DNA of 64,000 nucleotides from Gordius sp. MW1 (Eukaryota; Nematomorpha; Gordioida; Gordea; Gordiidae), in the NCBI GenBank assembly GCA_964036665.1, contig OZ038526.1, positions 4,526,001 to 4,590,000 on the forward strand, written 5' to 3'. Positions 51,301-62,554 of this stretch are shown one piece after another. How positions within the stretch are numbered: the stretch's first letter is position 1; the number at the start of each line of letters is the position of its first letter. The notes below the pieces were generated by a model. That model had not been told where the DNA came from. It searched no databases and worked only from the letters and a program-made list of their open reading frames with translations. Made by a program: the position numbers and the translations under genes.

Positions 51301-54300
51301 AAATCTTGGAATAAAAAACCCCCACTTCATATAAAAGGTTCGTAGTACAAATAAGCGTTTCAAAAACGGCTGGGTTTTGTTTAGCCGATCTTTGATTTTA
51401 TTCGTCCGTTTTTCCAAGTTGACCGCTAGGCTTAATCCAAAATTTGAAACACAGACTAGAGTCGACCGTCGGTCTTAGTTGAATCAAGGGTCGCCCAAAC
51501 AAAACCTAGGTTTTTGTACAACACTAGCACAAATTTAATATGTCACCATTGAAACGGAAAAATGGCTGCTTTTATTATAAACGATCAAAAAAAAATTTTG
51601 TAAGAATAATCTTCTTAATAATCCACAAACGTCATACAAAAAGAGATTTAGCAAAGTTATTTAAAGGTATTAAAAGCCAACAAACCCGTTTTTGAGGGAG
51701 AAAAGGAGGCTCTTGATGTGTTTACAGATGTGGGGAACGAGACCGGAGTGCATTGCGTTGTAGGAGACGTCAAACATGAATATAAGTGCCGGAGGGTTGG
51801 GTGGTTCGTTGTTCTAAAAACACGAATGCAACTCTAAATAAATTGTCAGTAGCAATCACACAGAAAATACAAGAAAATAATCTTGCCCAACAAAAATTGA
51901 CATTTGTGTGAGGTGTCGCGTTACCTTGCAGTATTCTTTGGTGGCTAACATCTCGAAGGATCCGCAAAATAGTTCGGGCCGTTGGGGCAAATCGATGCGT
52001 TTACCGTTGTAATCCAAATGATTAAAGTATTCGGGCGGCACTTAAAAATAATAAGCGAAACATTACACGGATGTGACAGAACGAGATGGCCGGGTTTAAC
52101 TGTTTCACAAAAACGCCACACGTCGTTTTCCAAAAAAAATATGCATTTAAACTACGAGTCCGTGCGAGGATAACGAGAAATAAGCGATGTTGAAACAGTC
52201 ATTATCATGGGCGTTGTCGGCATTGGAATTAGAAGGGGGGGGGTACTAATGATTTATGGAGATGAAAAATGCTCATTTTTCGCATTTAGCCATAATTTTA
52301 ATAAATTTTAACGAATTCTTAGATTTAAAGGGGAGCAGCCGCCTCTCTCAGCCCCCCCCTGGCTACGCCCATGGTCATTATAATTGAATAAACTCCGAGC
52401 CACACAGGGAATTTGGTGATTTTAATACCTTCGGTGTGGGTTTTGCAGAAGGGGCAATAAAACTTTCGGCCCCCATCGTTGAACTGCATGAAAGAGCACA
52501 TGTAAGCCTTGCACCGGTTGCAACGGACGGGCCCCATCTCACCGAAATCGATGATTGGCAACGGACTCTGAAGCCACAAAATAACGTCATTACTACACGG
52601 CTAAACACCGCGAAAAGTGATGGACTAATGTTGTAAAAACGGCTGGGTTTTGTTTGGTAGAACTTAAATTTTACTAAGAATATCGGTCGCTTCTGGTCTG
52701 TTCTTCAAATTTCGACTAAGCCTAAAGGTCGAATAAGAAATATAAACCAAAAAACCTTTAATCCCTTTATGTTGAGTCGACTAAAACCAAAGGTCAACCA
52801 AACAAAACCCAGCCCTTTTTACAACACTACGTGTAAATCTTATCAGGCAATACAGCGTTTTTCTTTACATTTGCACATCTTAACTCTTTCTTGCACATTA
52901 GTAGGAGAGAAAAAGGGTGATCAATCATTGCTTTTGAAAATTAAATAGAGAAAAAGAGCGTTCTCTTTCAAAAGCCATCAATGACCACCCTATTCCCTCC
53001 CACTAGTGTGCGGAAGGAGAGTCAAGAAGTGCAAAAGTAAAGAAAAATGCTGTAAATCAAAAAATCGAGCCAGTGCCACGTTATGTTATTTGGACGTGGC
53101 AAGAGTACCTCGGATGGGTTCGTTTTGGCGAAGGGACTAATCGTGAGGGCCAGGGGGATGGCCGATGACTTGATGAGGTCCGGTGTGCACGGGGCGCAAT
53201 ACAGGGTCGATCGGATGAACCTGGGGGAGCAGTTGACTGGGTGGGCAGGCAACGGACGAGAGAGCGATGTTTGAAAAAAACAACAAATTTACAATGAAAA
53301 TTACAAAAACTTTCATCGTAATGTATAAATAGAAGTAATAGTCTGAGAAAAGAAGGGGAATTACCATTATTGTCAGCCACGAAGTCGGTCGTTACCATGG
53401 GCGGTAGGGAGTCCTTATTGTCCTCGCAGCGATATAGGCCGGTCTTGATTTTCTTGTCCTCGTCGAGTACTTGAATCTAGAAGGATCAAACAATAAGCTA
53501 TCTACTAAAAAAAATGTATTGATACTATACACAATTTAGTTCTTTCCACGATCTAATAAACTTGCTGTTTCATCATGGTTCGTTATCATGTTTTAGATAA
53601 AAAAAATTAGCGGCTTAAAAAGTGACACAAAATAAAAATCTATGAATCTCCGTTCATATATAAGGGTATCTTAATATCGGATTTTGCTGCGCAGCAAAAA
53701 TCGTCATACGGGTTATAACATAGACGTGTCTTAACTTCGAATTTTCTATATTATACGCTTACCATAAAGGCGATTTTGTAAGATGCAAAATTTATCTAAG
53801 CTTAAATGTTGTATGTTTTTTAGTTTTTAGGTATCAGCACAACAACAAAAAAAATTTTCCCTATCAAAAAACAAAATATATAATTAAAACAGAGTGTGAC
53901 CCATGAAATTGAATCCGATATTAGGACAAGCCCTAAGACTTGCTTAATACTGATATATACAGAAACACTAAACTAACCGGGTTAGGTAATGAATCGGGGT
54001 CCAATTTCTTGACCGTTCCCGGGGCTTGGCCGGGCGCGCCTCCCGGGGAACCATACCCCATGGGTTGTTGGGTGTAGGGGTAGGCGGATCCCGGGGCTCC
54101 CATCGGGCCCGGGCCCCCCATGTGTGGGGGTCCAGAGTTTGGTTGAGGGGGTAAGCCGTAGGGCTGTTGCCCCGGTGGCGCGTAAAATGAGGGCGCGTTA
54201 GGCGATGAAGTGGCCGCGCTGGCAAATTGATTGACCTGCGGCTAAGGTAATGGTTAGCGGTAATATAATTAAGTGTCACGAAAACTTAAGCGCTGGGCGA

Positions 54301-56193
54301 GATTTGTTAATCAAAAAAGGGGCAAACGTATTAAGTGGGCCAAAAGCAGTTGATTCAAAGGCCTTAGTTTGCATAATTTAAACGACCCTGTGGTGTATAA
54401 TGTTATATGACATTGCTATAAATATTGCCTAACGGGCGTCGCCAAATTCAATGCTGTTTGTTAGGCTCATTAAAATTAAAAATAAATTGTAAGGATTAAT
54501 AATATAACCGGTTATAATATATTTGTAACACGATATTCAAAACCCATGGGCGCAACCAGGATTGGACATAGAGTAATAGAGTAAGAGGGCAATAATGCCT
54601 TGGGGAAGGCGAAATGAGATTTTTAAAATTGACGCCAGTAGTAATTATGGATCAATTTTAAAAAATACACAAAAACCACTTTTATTGGACAGGCATGCTC
54701 TCGTGCGGTTGCCAATTTTAAAGGTAGTTAATACCATTGATCCAAGTGGTGGAGCCGGGTATTGGCCCATGGTTTGAGACTGAGGCGGTGGCAGAAAGGC
54801 GAGGTTGTTGCTGGGCGGCCCTTGTTGATAGTAACTGTTGGGCTGCGACTGATCATGTGCTGGTTGAGGTGGTGCGGGGGCAAAGGACAGCTGAGAAGTT
54901 GGAGGGGACTGATAAGGCACGAAGGCATTTAGCCCTGGCGGCGGGGCAAAGGGCCCGCCCTGGTTTGGCGGTCGATTATTTTGAAAACCGGCCTCGGAAG
55001 GGGCATTTTGGTTATATTGGGCGAGGGCAGGGCCCGGGCCAAAACCATTCATAGCTGGTGGTGGTTGGGTAGTATTGAATTCTCTCTGACAACAATAGCA
55101 TTCAGATTAATGGAGGGAGCGAGTTGAGCAGGGGTATGTTAGATTAAAAGGAAATATAATAAACCCAAAATTCATTATAACAAGACAGAACATAGTTATA
55201 GAGGGAAAAAAAAAATTTTGTGTGTGAATCATTTACTGGTCCTTGGTAGTCAGTTCCATTCATCATGGGCATATTGGTTCCCCTAGGCCCAACAAAAGAT
55301 TTTTGAGGATTTGATGGGCTAGCAGAGTTAAGGTCAACAGTATCAAATGCCTGGGTTAGATTGCCATCAATGTAGTTGCTAATCGATTTGCCCTTGTTTG
55401 TCACAGCATCTCCGTATGGATTTCCAAAACTTGCATTAGTCGATTGTAAGGGGGGAGGTGCTTGGGCATTACTTGTGCCATTAATGTAGGGGTCTTGTGG
55501 TGTCTAGCATATGATATAGTATTTTATGTAATTTGACTGTTATAATTTATACATAAACTTTGTTAATTATTGCTTAATGTATTACTCTTTCTAATTTCAC
55601 ACGCTAAGTATAGAAAAAGATTTCAAGTAACTATGATGCAGACAAATTAAATCAATGGGTAAACTTTTATTTTAAAAATAAATTAAATTCTAGGTATTTT
55701 ATATAAATATTTTTATAACATTTTGGGTATATTGGGCTGGGCCATTAGCAGAATGGTATGGTGGTATTTGTTGGTATTGAGAGCTTCTCATTTCATTGCT
55801 ATGGTTTAAACTATCATAAGAGCTTTGGGTAATGTTTTCGTTAGGGTAAGGTTTTCTATTAAAACAATAAAAATTAATAAAAATACAATAATTTTATCAA
55901 TTACCTGTATGCTGAATTATTATCAGCACTATTCAATGGGTACATATGAGGTTGTTGAGGAGCTAAATAGAAAAGCGGCTACTATTAGATTGCTAAAAAA
56001 TGTATAACTTGAAAAACTTAAGGATATACACATTAATGTAAAATTGTGAAAAAAAATTTCATTTTTCTTAATTAAAAAAATACCACTATATTTCAAAAAT
56101 TTTGTTTAACATAATTTAGAAAGAATTATTATGTAATGTATTATACTTACAAAACCCCAAATTTGCAGAGGAATTAAAATTTATTTGTGCCAT
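45398..56193 (-). CDS. Sec24: Sec24C/D-class COPII cargo adaptor, 25 exons
   Basis: Sec24 is the cargo-binding subunit of the COPII inner coat (with Sec23) at ER exit sites. Exons (transcript order): 56151-56193, 55905-55962, 55720-55855, 55237-55503, 54735-55085, 53978-54235, 53365-53476, 53109-53236, 52429-52567, 51925-52040, 51686-51813, 51043-51118, 50813-50922, 50435-50528, 50086-50202, 49510-49680, 48552-48648, 48154-48299, 47808-47946, 47332-47526, 46820-46923, 46455-46557, 46054-46157, 45884-45970, 45398-45547. All introns are GT-AG and phases close to 3,429 nt (1,142 aa; vertebrate Sec24C/D about 1,030-1,100). Residues 1-371 are Pro/Gly/Gln-rich. A Cys4 zinc finger follows (C467, C470, C489, C492), then a trunk with [11 protein letters not shown], beta-sandwich, helical ([21 protein letters not shown]) and gelsolin-like parts. 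It ends [18 protein letters not shown]. The first ATG is taken because M-A-Q-I-N-F leads in phase into the Pro-rich exons; that exon is the least certain. No coding damage seen. Confidence 0.95.
47000..47240. repeat. ~106-bp tandem repeat in a Sec24 intron
   Basis: GAGCATTGCATAATTTGAGCA, TTTAAAAGGAAGAAAAACAC and AACGCCTG recur at about 106-bp spacing, with a partial first unit. It lies between exons 46820-46923 and 47332-47526. Confidence 0.8.
48846..49385. mobile_element. Decayed hAT-like MITE in a Sec24 intron
   Basis: Left part GGCCCGAGTCCGGCTTGA and right part GGGTTAAGTCGGGCCGCC flank an AT-rich interior resembling 21643-22292. Termini are worn (AAGCCCATGTAATAT at the left). Confidence 0.5.
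49737..49892. mobile_element. hAT-like MITE, family A, in a Sec24 intron
   Basis: TAGTCTTGTAAAAACGGC at the left and CCGTTTTTACAACACTA at the right; flanks agree at 5 of 8. It starts only 56 bp upstream (in transcript sense) of the acceptor of exon 49510-49680, and an open frame continues through it by chance. Confidence 0.85.
51353..51526. mobile_element. hAT-like MITE, family A, decayed, in a Sec24 intron
   Basis: CAAAAACGGCTGGGTTTTGTT on the left and GTACAACACTA on the right, with family motifs GTCGACCG and CGCCCAAACAAAACC. The left terminus is worn. Confidence 0.7.
52206..52373. mobile_element. hAT-like MITE, family B, with perfect 8-bp duplication, in a Sec24 intron
   Basis: Left CATGGGCGTTGTCGG, right CCTGGCTACGCCCATG with a C-run before it. 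Flanked by identical GTCATTAT (52198-52205 and 52374-52381). It lies in the intron between the zinc-finger exon and the next exon. Confidence 0.92.
52626..52829. mobile_element. hAT-like MITE, family A, in a Sec24 intron
   Basis: TAATGTTGTAAAAACGGC at the left and TTTTTACAACACTA at the right, with long subterminal inverted motifs (GGTCGA..). The target duplication is not recognisable. Confidence 0.8.
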
Positions 56194-58269
56194 AATCTAA
56201 ATATAAAGTATATCTTTACCATGTTGTCATAAAATAATTTTTAAAATTAATATAACCTTATTAAAGTAATATTATTATGTAAGATTATAATGAAGACTTA
56301 TTACAATATCAACATTTATTCATATAAAATTAATTTTAACGATAAATAATCAACTATATGATCCTTCGATTTGGTTTACAAGATCGATATTTGAGAAATA
56401 AGGTGTGTTTCATTGAATTTTACCTTTATGCCACGTAATCCACGTTTTCCAAAAACTTAGACTCAGTTGTTATAAAAGATTCTGTTAACTTCCCCCAGGA
56501 ACATAACATTAAAAACTAAGAGATTTAAAAGCACAAAATTTATGCTTAATATAATATAATGATCGTGAAGCAACTTGTAGTAGGTTTATATAATAGACGT
56601 ATTACCAATTTTGATATGTTGTTTAAAAATGGATAAGCGGCTGTTATGCGTGAATTTCTCGATAAATGTATGGAGGACATTCATTATCAAAAGGCTAGCT
56701 ACAAATCTCGAACGCCAGTAATAAAATAACTAGTAAAAATAAAACTTTAAAAATTAGTATGGTCAAGCTGAGATATGCTTCTTCAGTGCAAGCCCAGGAT
56801 TTTAAAGATGATCGTCTCTTTATAAATATATCTTAGACAACATATAGAAGGTAGACATTGTTAATCTCATAGCACATGCGTGTCTGCTTTATTTTCTGAA
56901 TAAACCTTATTAATCAGCTAGATAAACTGTCTTCCATCCCGCTTTGACTTTTCTAACTAAACCTAACCTTACCAGCAAGATAAGTCCTTCTATATTATAT
57001 TATAAAGAAAAGTTGATTGAGTTAAGGAGGGGAGTTCAAATTCGTTCCAAGGCAATAGCAAATACACAGTTAAAGCTTTGCTCCTTAATTATAAAAAAAC
57101 CCCAATATTCAATTCTCCCCCTCAGTTATCGATCAATGCTAAGTAAAATTAATAAACCCCTGAGAGGTTCAACTTGTAGATCCTAGAAAAAAATAAAGCA
57201 TTAGTGCTGCTAATGTGAGTATTTTTTGCTAAGTTAAATGCAGTGGTAATGCGCACTCTACTGGAAACATCAGTAGCATGACAAATGACAACATTTAAAT
57301 TTTTTTAAAATAAGCTCTACTTTTAAGTTCCTTTCATCAATTCACTCAAAATCCCTTTTTGCACATATTGAACTAAGTTTTACGACAATAAACATTTCTG
57401 TATTGCCTTTTAGTCGTTTTTTAGCAGACATTAATAAATTATTAATAAGAAGTCATTGCCTCAAAGGATAATTTGTATATTTAACCAATATGCCTTTTTT
57501 GTATTACGCTTATACATGTGACTTTGTTATCATAAAAACAAACTTTTTAAGATATTAAAAAAATCATAAGAGTTCATTGCCACAAGGATTATTGGCAGAA
57601 GATGGCAGATGGGACAAAAGTTTTATAAACCACGCGATGAGAGTTTTTCGATTAATTTAGTAATATATTCATTATCCTAATAACTAATTTTTCTTTCACC
57701 CACAGACGTATTAATTTTTCAACAATAACATATATGTTATTTATGCAATAAAAATCCTTTTTACTATCACCCATACTTTCAACTTACTACGAAATCAAAA
57801 TTTAAAAATAATATTATAATTTTAGCCGCTTCCTATTGAATTGCTAAAAAAGAAAATATAAATAAATTTAAATCTTCTCTCTTTTATTATGTAATAAACG
57901 TAATAGATCATCTAGCTTTGTGGCGCACATAAATTGAAACAACTTAGCTTTTAATTTGTATGCCTTTGGAATATATCTCTTGTTAAATATTATAATTATA
58001 GTCGATGTTTCCATTGTTGATGCACTTCTTTAAAGGTGAGAAAACCGTGGTATGATGGAAGATAATGTAGAGAATTTCTTAAATGACTTTTTTTCGAATT
58101 CGGTTTTTTAGGAAAAATCTATATCTAAGTCGGGAAACTTCAAATTATAATGTAGTAATTGCATTTTCGGAATAGTTATACTTTTACAAGCCCGTGGCAG
58201 GGGATTTTGTAAAATTATAATATATTTAGAGCCACGTCATTAATTTGTTGATTAATATTTGAAAACCCT
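56194..58269. other. Upstream of Sec24: AT-rich DNA, no gene seen
   Basis: It should contain the Sec24 promoter and 5' untranslated region; I cannot point to a specific promoter motif. A short segment near 57475 (TTTAACCAATATGCCTTTTT) resembles 43620-43645. No other feature supported. Confidence 0.5.
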
Positions 58270-58435
58270 CATGGGAGTAGTCAGGAAATTAAAATTAGAA
58301 GGGGCAATAATGATTAAGGGAGGGGCAAAATGACTATTTTTTTTAATTTTAGCCATAATTTGATAAATATCTAATATTTTTTAAATTTAGATGGGGGCAG
58401 CTGCCCCTCCCTGCCACCCCCTGGCTACGCCCATG
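58270..58435. mobile_element. hAT-like MITE, family B
   Basis: Left CATGGGAGTAGTCAGG, right CCCCTGGCTACGCCCATG; internal GGGGCAATAATGATTAAGGG and AGCCATAATTT motifs match 52206-52373. Target duplication unclear. Confidence 0.8.
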
Positions 58436-58580
58436 CATACCGCAATTTTTCTTACTGTCGCGTTGGATATCAAAATTTAACACAACCGGATTCGGTTAAA
58501 TTTTTTTAGCACTTTCGAGTCGGGCCGGGTCGGGTTAAAAATTTTAAAATACTTTCGGATCGGGTCGGGTTCGGGTAAAA
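58436..58580. repeat. CGGGTCGGG-motif fragment
   Basis: GAGTCGGGCCGGGTCGGG and ATCGGGTCGGGTTCGGG motifs with ACTTTCG spacers, the same subterminal repeats as in 5944-9684 (compare 9590-9660). A fragment of that hAT-like family. Confidence 0.6.
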
Positions 58581-61500
58581 TTTGTATTCGTTAAAAAACA
58601 AAGAAATTGCTTGTCAAAGAAGAGAACTTTAAAATCATGTTTTATAATGATTGTATTTAGTTGTAAATTTTATTTCTGTTTATAAGGTCTGGTTCTATAC
58701 GTTAAAATAAACCTTAATAGCCTTGTTTTTGAGGCTATGGACTTCTAACTTGAGCCAACCCTGGGTTTCAAAGGTAGAAAAAGGTTACAACCTTTGGCCA
58801 TCTTTTGATTAACTAGGATAACCTAATTGAGGATATGAGTATCATATAAAAGTTAATAATATAAAGACTCACATCACAGCTAGGTGTAACTAAAATAAGC
58901 TAAAACGTCAAATATTAAAATAAATTAAAATATGGGTGGTGAATAAGTGTAACTTCTTGGGAATGAAGGAAAACGCACGAATGTTTCAAGACAGGAGACA
59001 TTTTGGAAAAACATTATTGGCTTCAAAATTTTTGCGAAGATGAAGGCATATATGAATATGAACATACCTACTTTCGAGTTGTGATACTGTGCAACATTTT
59101 AATTTCTGGTTACTTAACATCGTCTCTGGTCACGAATGGCTCGAATGTTTTTCAAGTAAACACTCAGGACTTCTGCTTTCAAATCCAGAAGTTTCGTGTG
59201 CGATATCCCTTCGACTAGGTACTAAAATTACCTAAAAATATCCCTGCAAAAATTGTAACAAGGAAAGATACATGGGCTCATCCCCACTCCATTGCCATTG
59301 CAAGTTAAACAAATATTGCTTTATCCGCCATCAAAAGATAAATCTTTTGATTCAATCAGCTTTAAAAAAATCAAGCACTCCTTTCATCCTCGAACCATCC
59401 GATCACAGTGCTTCTACAATCGTCTGAGAGGATGGTAGGTTCCTAATTTTAAACCCACTTTCTTGTGCGGAATATCGTAAAAAATTCAAATACCCAGCTA
59501 ATGCTCAATCTAAAATTTTTATTACAATAGTAGCTTCCTTCCGCCACTTTTGGCAAGAAAGCATTAGCATTTTTTAAATCGTTAGGAAAAATAAAGTTAA
59601 CCCAGCTTTATTTTACGTCAATAAATCGGCACCTTTATAGCTGAATATAATTACAAATCTTTTTATGACACATGGCCGTTATTGGCTATTGACGAATCTG
59701 ATGAATAGTTTTTCATATATATTATTTTATCCTCGTTTACTGTATATTTTATGTATCATTTTTAACTAATAAAGGCATTTCAAAAAAAAATGATTAATAT
59801 TAATTGCTATGCAATTTATGGTCTAACTTTCCATTTTTTATTTACATATATATTATCTATATAATTATCGTTTTTATATGCTATAATTATTTATTTATTG
59901 TAGTTCTATATTTATTTGTAGATGGCGTTGATATTCATTATGTAAAGGCTTATCTGACATAGATGGCATAAAGCTTTTTTAGCCTGACCCGGGCGCACAA
60001 TTTAATAAATATTTAACATTTATAAATCAGGATTTAAATATAAATTTATGCGAAAATGTTTTGTTTATTATTGACTGGAAAAACTAATCAACACACAGAA
60101 GACATTCTCCTTCACAAAATCAAGGAAGTTTGAATTCCTTCCGACATATAAGTTTTCTTCTATGATTCATAGAAACGAAAATGGTGTAATTAAAACAAAT
60201 TAATTATCCACAATATTCATAAACTTCTTAAAAATTAAATTAATGAATGAAAATGTAATGTAAACTTCCTATATTATTTGCCTCGCTTTATTGTTTTAAA
60301 ATTTTAACGGTTCGATCAACTCATCTAGGAAAGTTAAAACCTATTCCTAATTTTTATGCCACTCTCTGAAAAGATTTACTATATTATTAAAAACTTGTTT
60401 ATAAAAAAAGAGGCAATGCTCATTTTCGAACAGCTTGTTAGGAGACTAATCCATGGTTTAGTAAGATAAAGGTCTTTTTTTGAAAATAACGTCTTTTTCA
60501 TTCATGGTGTCATAACTCATAAGAATCCGATACCTTTTAAGTCACATGCAAACGTTTTCCAAAACACTTTTTAAATTGCAATGGTATATGTATCATCTAT
60601 GCCATACAATTATTACTACATTTTAAATTGGCAATGGTATATGTACCATCTATTCCATACAATTATTACTACAAAAAATCTAAAAAAAACATCGTATGTG
60701 CTATTATATTTATAATATTTAATTTAAAGTTGGCTGCAAGTTACCCATAATTTGTGTTGGAGGAGAATTTGTGCCCCCGTTATCACTTATTTTGTGACTT
60801 TTAGAATCTTATTTGATTCTGAAGAAGATATAAATTTAAGCTTTTTTTTATAAAAAACATTTCCACTAGCCGCTTAGAAATAAAATTTAAAACTTAATCT
60901 TGATGCATACCTCAGTGCTCAATTCAAAGGTTTGAGTTATCCCCGCTTTTACCGCTTATTGACCCTATTTCAGGCTTTCTTATTTTATGGTTCTTTATAT
61001 GCTTTATAAAAGAATAATAATAATGAAATTTCTAAAACCAGCCTAGGTAGGCCGCTTACAAATATACTCTTGTTTAGCTTAACGAAATCAATGTTTTAAT
61101 TCAGGCCACTTTTAAATCAATACCTCTCGGAGCTAAACGACCTTTCCTTAGATTATTTATCATGCGAAATATTCTCAAATGCGATGGGCTTTCTGACCGG
61201 TCATATATTAGTATTCGTAACCACAAAAGAATATATTTCTAACCATATTAGCTTCAAAAATTTTAAACACCGTTATTAATTTATGGGGATGTTAAAAGGT
61301 CTTTTCAAAAAATTTGTTAGTAAAATTAAACAGTAGAATCTCTTGTGAGGCAAAACAACTCGTTAGTTTTCTCGCCGATTTTTTTTTGCCCTTAAGGGAA
61401 AATATTGTGCCCCTTTTTTAATTTATAAAAACTTGGTGTTTTTTCACATATTATATAACTTCTTAATGAGAGATTCCTCAAATATTTTGTCTATTAAAGT

Positions 61501-62554
61501 AATTACATAAAAACACCAATTTTTTATGCCCCTGCGGGACACTCGACAAAATGTATTTGGTAATATGCTAGCTTATTATGCAGATTCTTTAAATTCACCT
61601 AATTTTATAGTTTTTAGATTTGAAGTGCTTCGTATTTTGATAAATTGGATTTAAAATATGAAACTGAGTATTAAAAAATGCACACCGAATCAAGATGAAT
61701 AAATTTTTATAGAGCTTTTTAAACTGACTGAACATTTTTGTTATTTTTTATATGGGTTAGACTTTAAATACAATTGGGTTTAAAGTTCAAAAATAGGCGT
61801 TTTACCACTTTTAGTGTATTTAAAATACTTATTGCTCTACCTTAATTTTTTTAAATCTATTTTAAAATTTATTCACCGAATACAGACTTTTAGACTTCCT
61901 CTCTTCCTTGTCCTGGTGGTGCATATGTATAATAAAATATGGTAAGCACCATATCCTTATGTGGTACTTAGGTGTGTTGTGTAGGTACTCCAACTATTAC
62001 ATAATATAAATACTTCACCATCCCTCCCCTCCATCACTTCCCGGTGTGTATTTTGATGTTATTGGCCCCTTATTAGACCCACGCTGGTAAAAGGAGTTAA
62101 CACAAGATGTACCCTCACCATCAATTATGTCTATTCTTAAAAGCGAGTTCATAGTGTAAGATCCGCCAAGGCTTAAATCTTAGTAGCTACACTTAACCTA
62201 ACCAACGAGTTTTACTAACATGACTGCACAGCACAGCATACTCGGTATGTAAGCATATATCTGAAGCCATCCGAGTCTCCTCCTCTTCTTCTTCTTCTTC
62301 TTGACTTTTTTCTCTATCTGAATGTGCCACCCTAACTATTAACACACTTTTTTTTCAATTATAAATCTGTAATCATAATAGGTAGGATGGCACATCCACC
62401 CACCGAAGAAAAGAGAAGGGAGGAGGTTAGGGAGCATCAAACAAAAGTATGATTATAGATATATAATTGAAATAAAATTATGTTAATAGGGAAAATGGCA
62501 CATCCAGACAGGGCAAAGGCCCAGGAGGAAGGAGGCTAGGTGCATCAGGCAAAC
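58581..62554. other. 4 kb AT-rich DNA, no gene seen
   Basis: Nothing coding I can support. It contains a Helentron-like 5' terminus (TTAATTGCTATGCAATTTA at about 59801) without the rest of the element. It also has a 53-bp tandem duplication at 60569-60674 and a short (TTC)n at 62283-62302. Confidence 0.55.
60569..60674. repeat. 53-bp tandem duplication
   Basis: CAATGGTATATGTA(T/C)CATCT, then CCATACAATTATTACTACA, occurs twice in a row. Confidence 0.85.

Noticed and set aside
54737..55054. 105-codon plus-strand frame
   Set aside because: Antisense shadow of the Pro/Gln-rich Sec24 exon 54735-55085.
56944..57186. 80-codon open frame upstream of Sec24
   Set aside because: No recognisable similarity, and low-complexity surroundings; not supported as a gene.
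59003..59218. 71-codon open frame
   Set aside because: No family resemblance and no neighbouring exons in phase that I can find.
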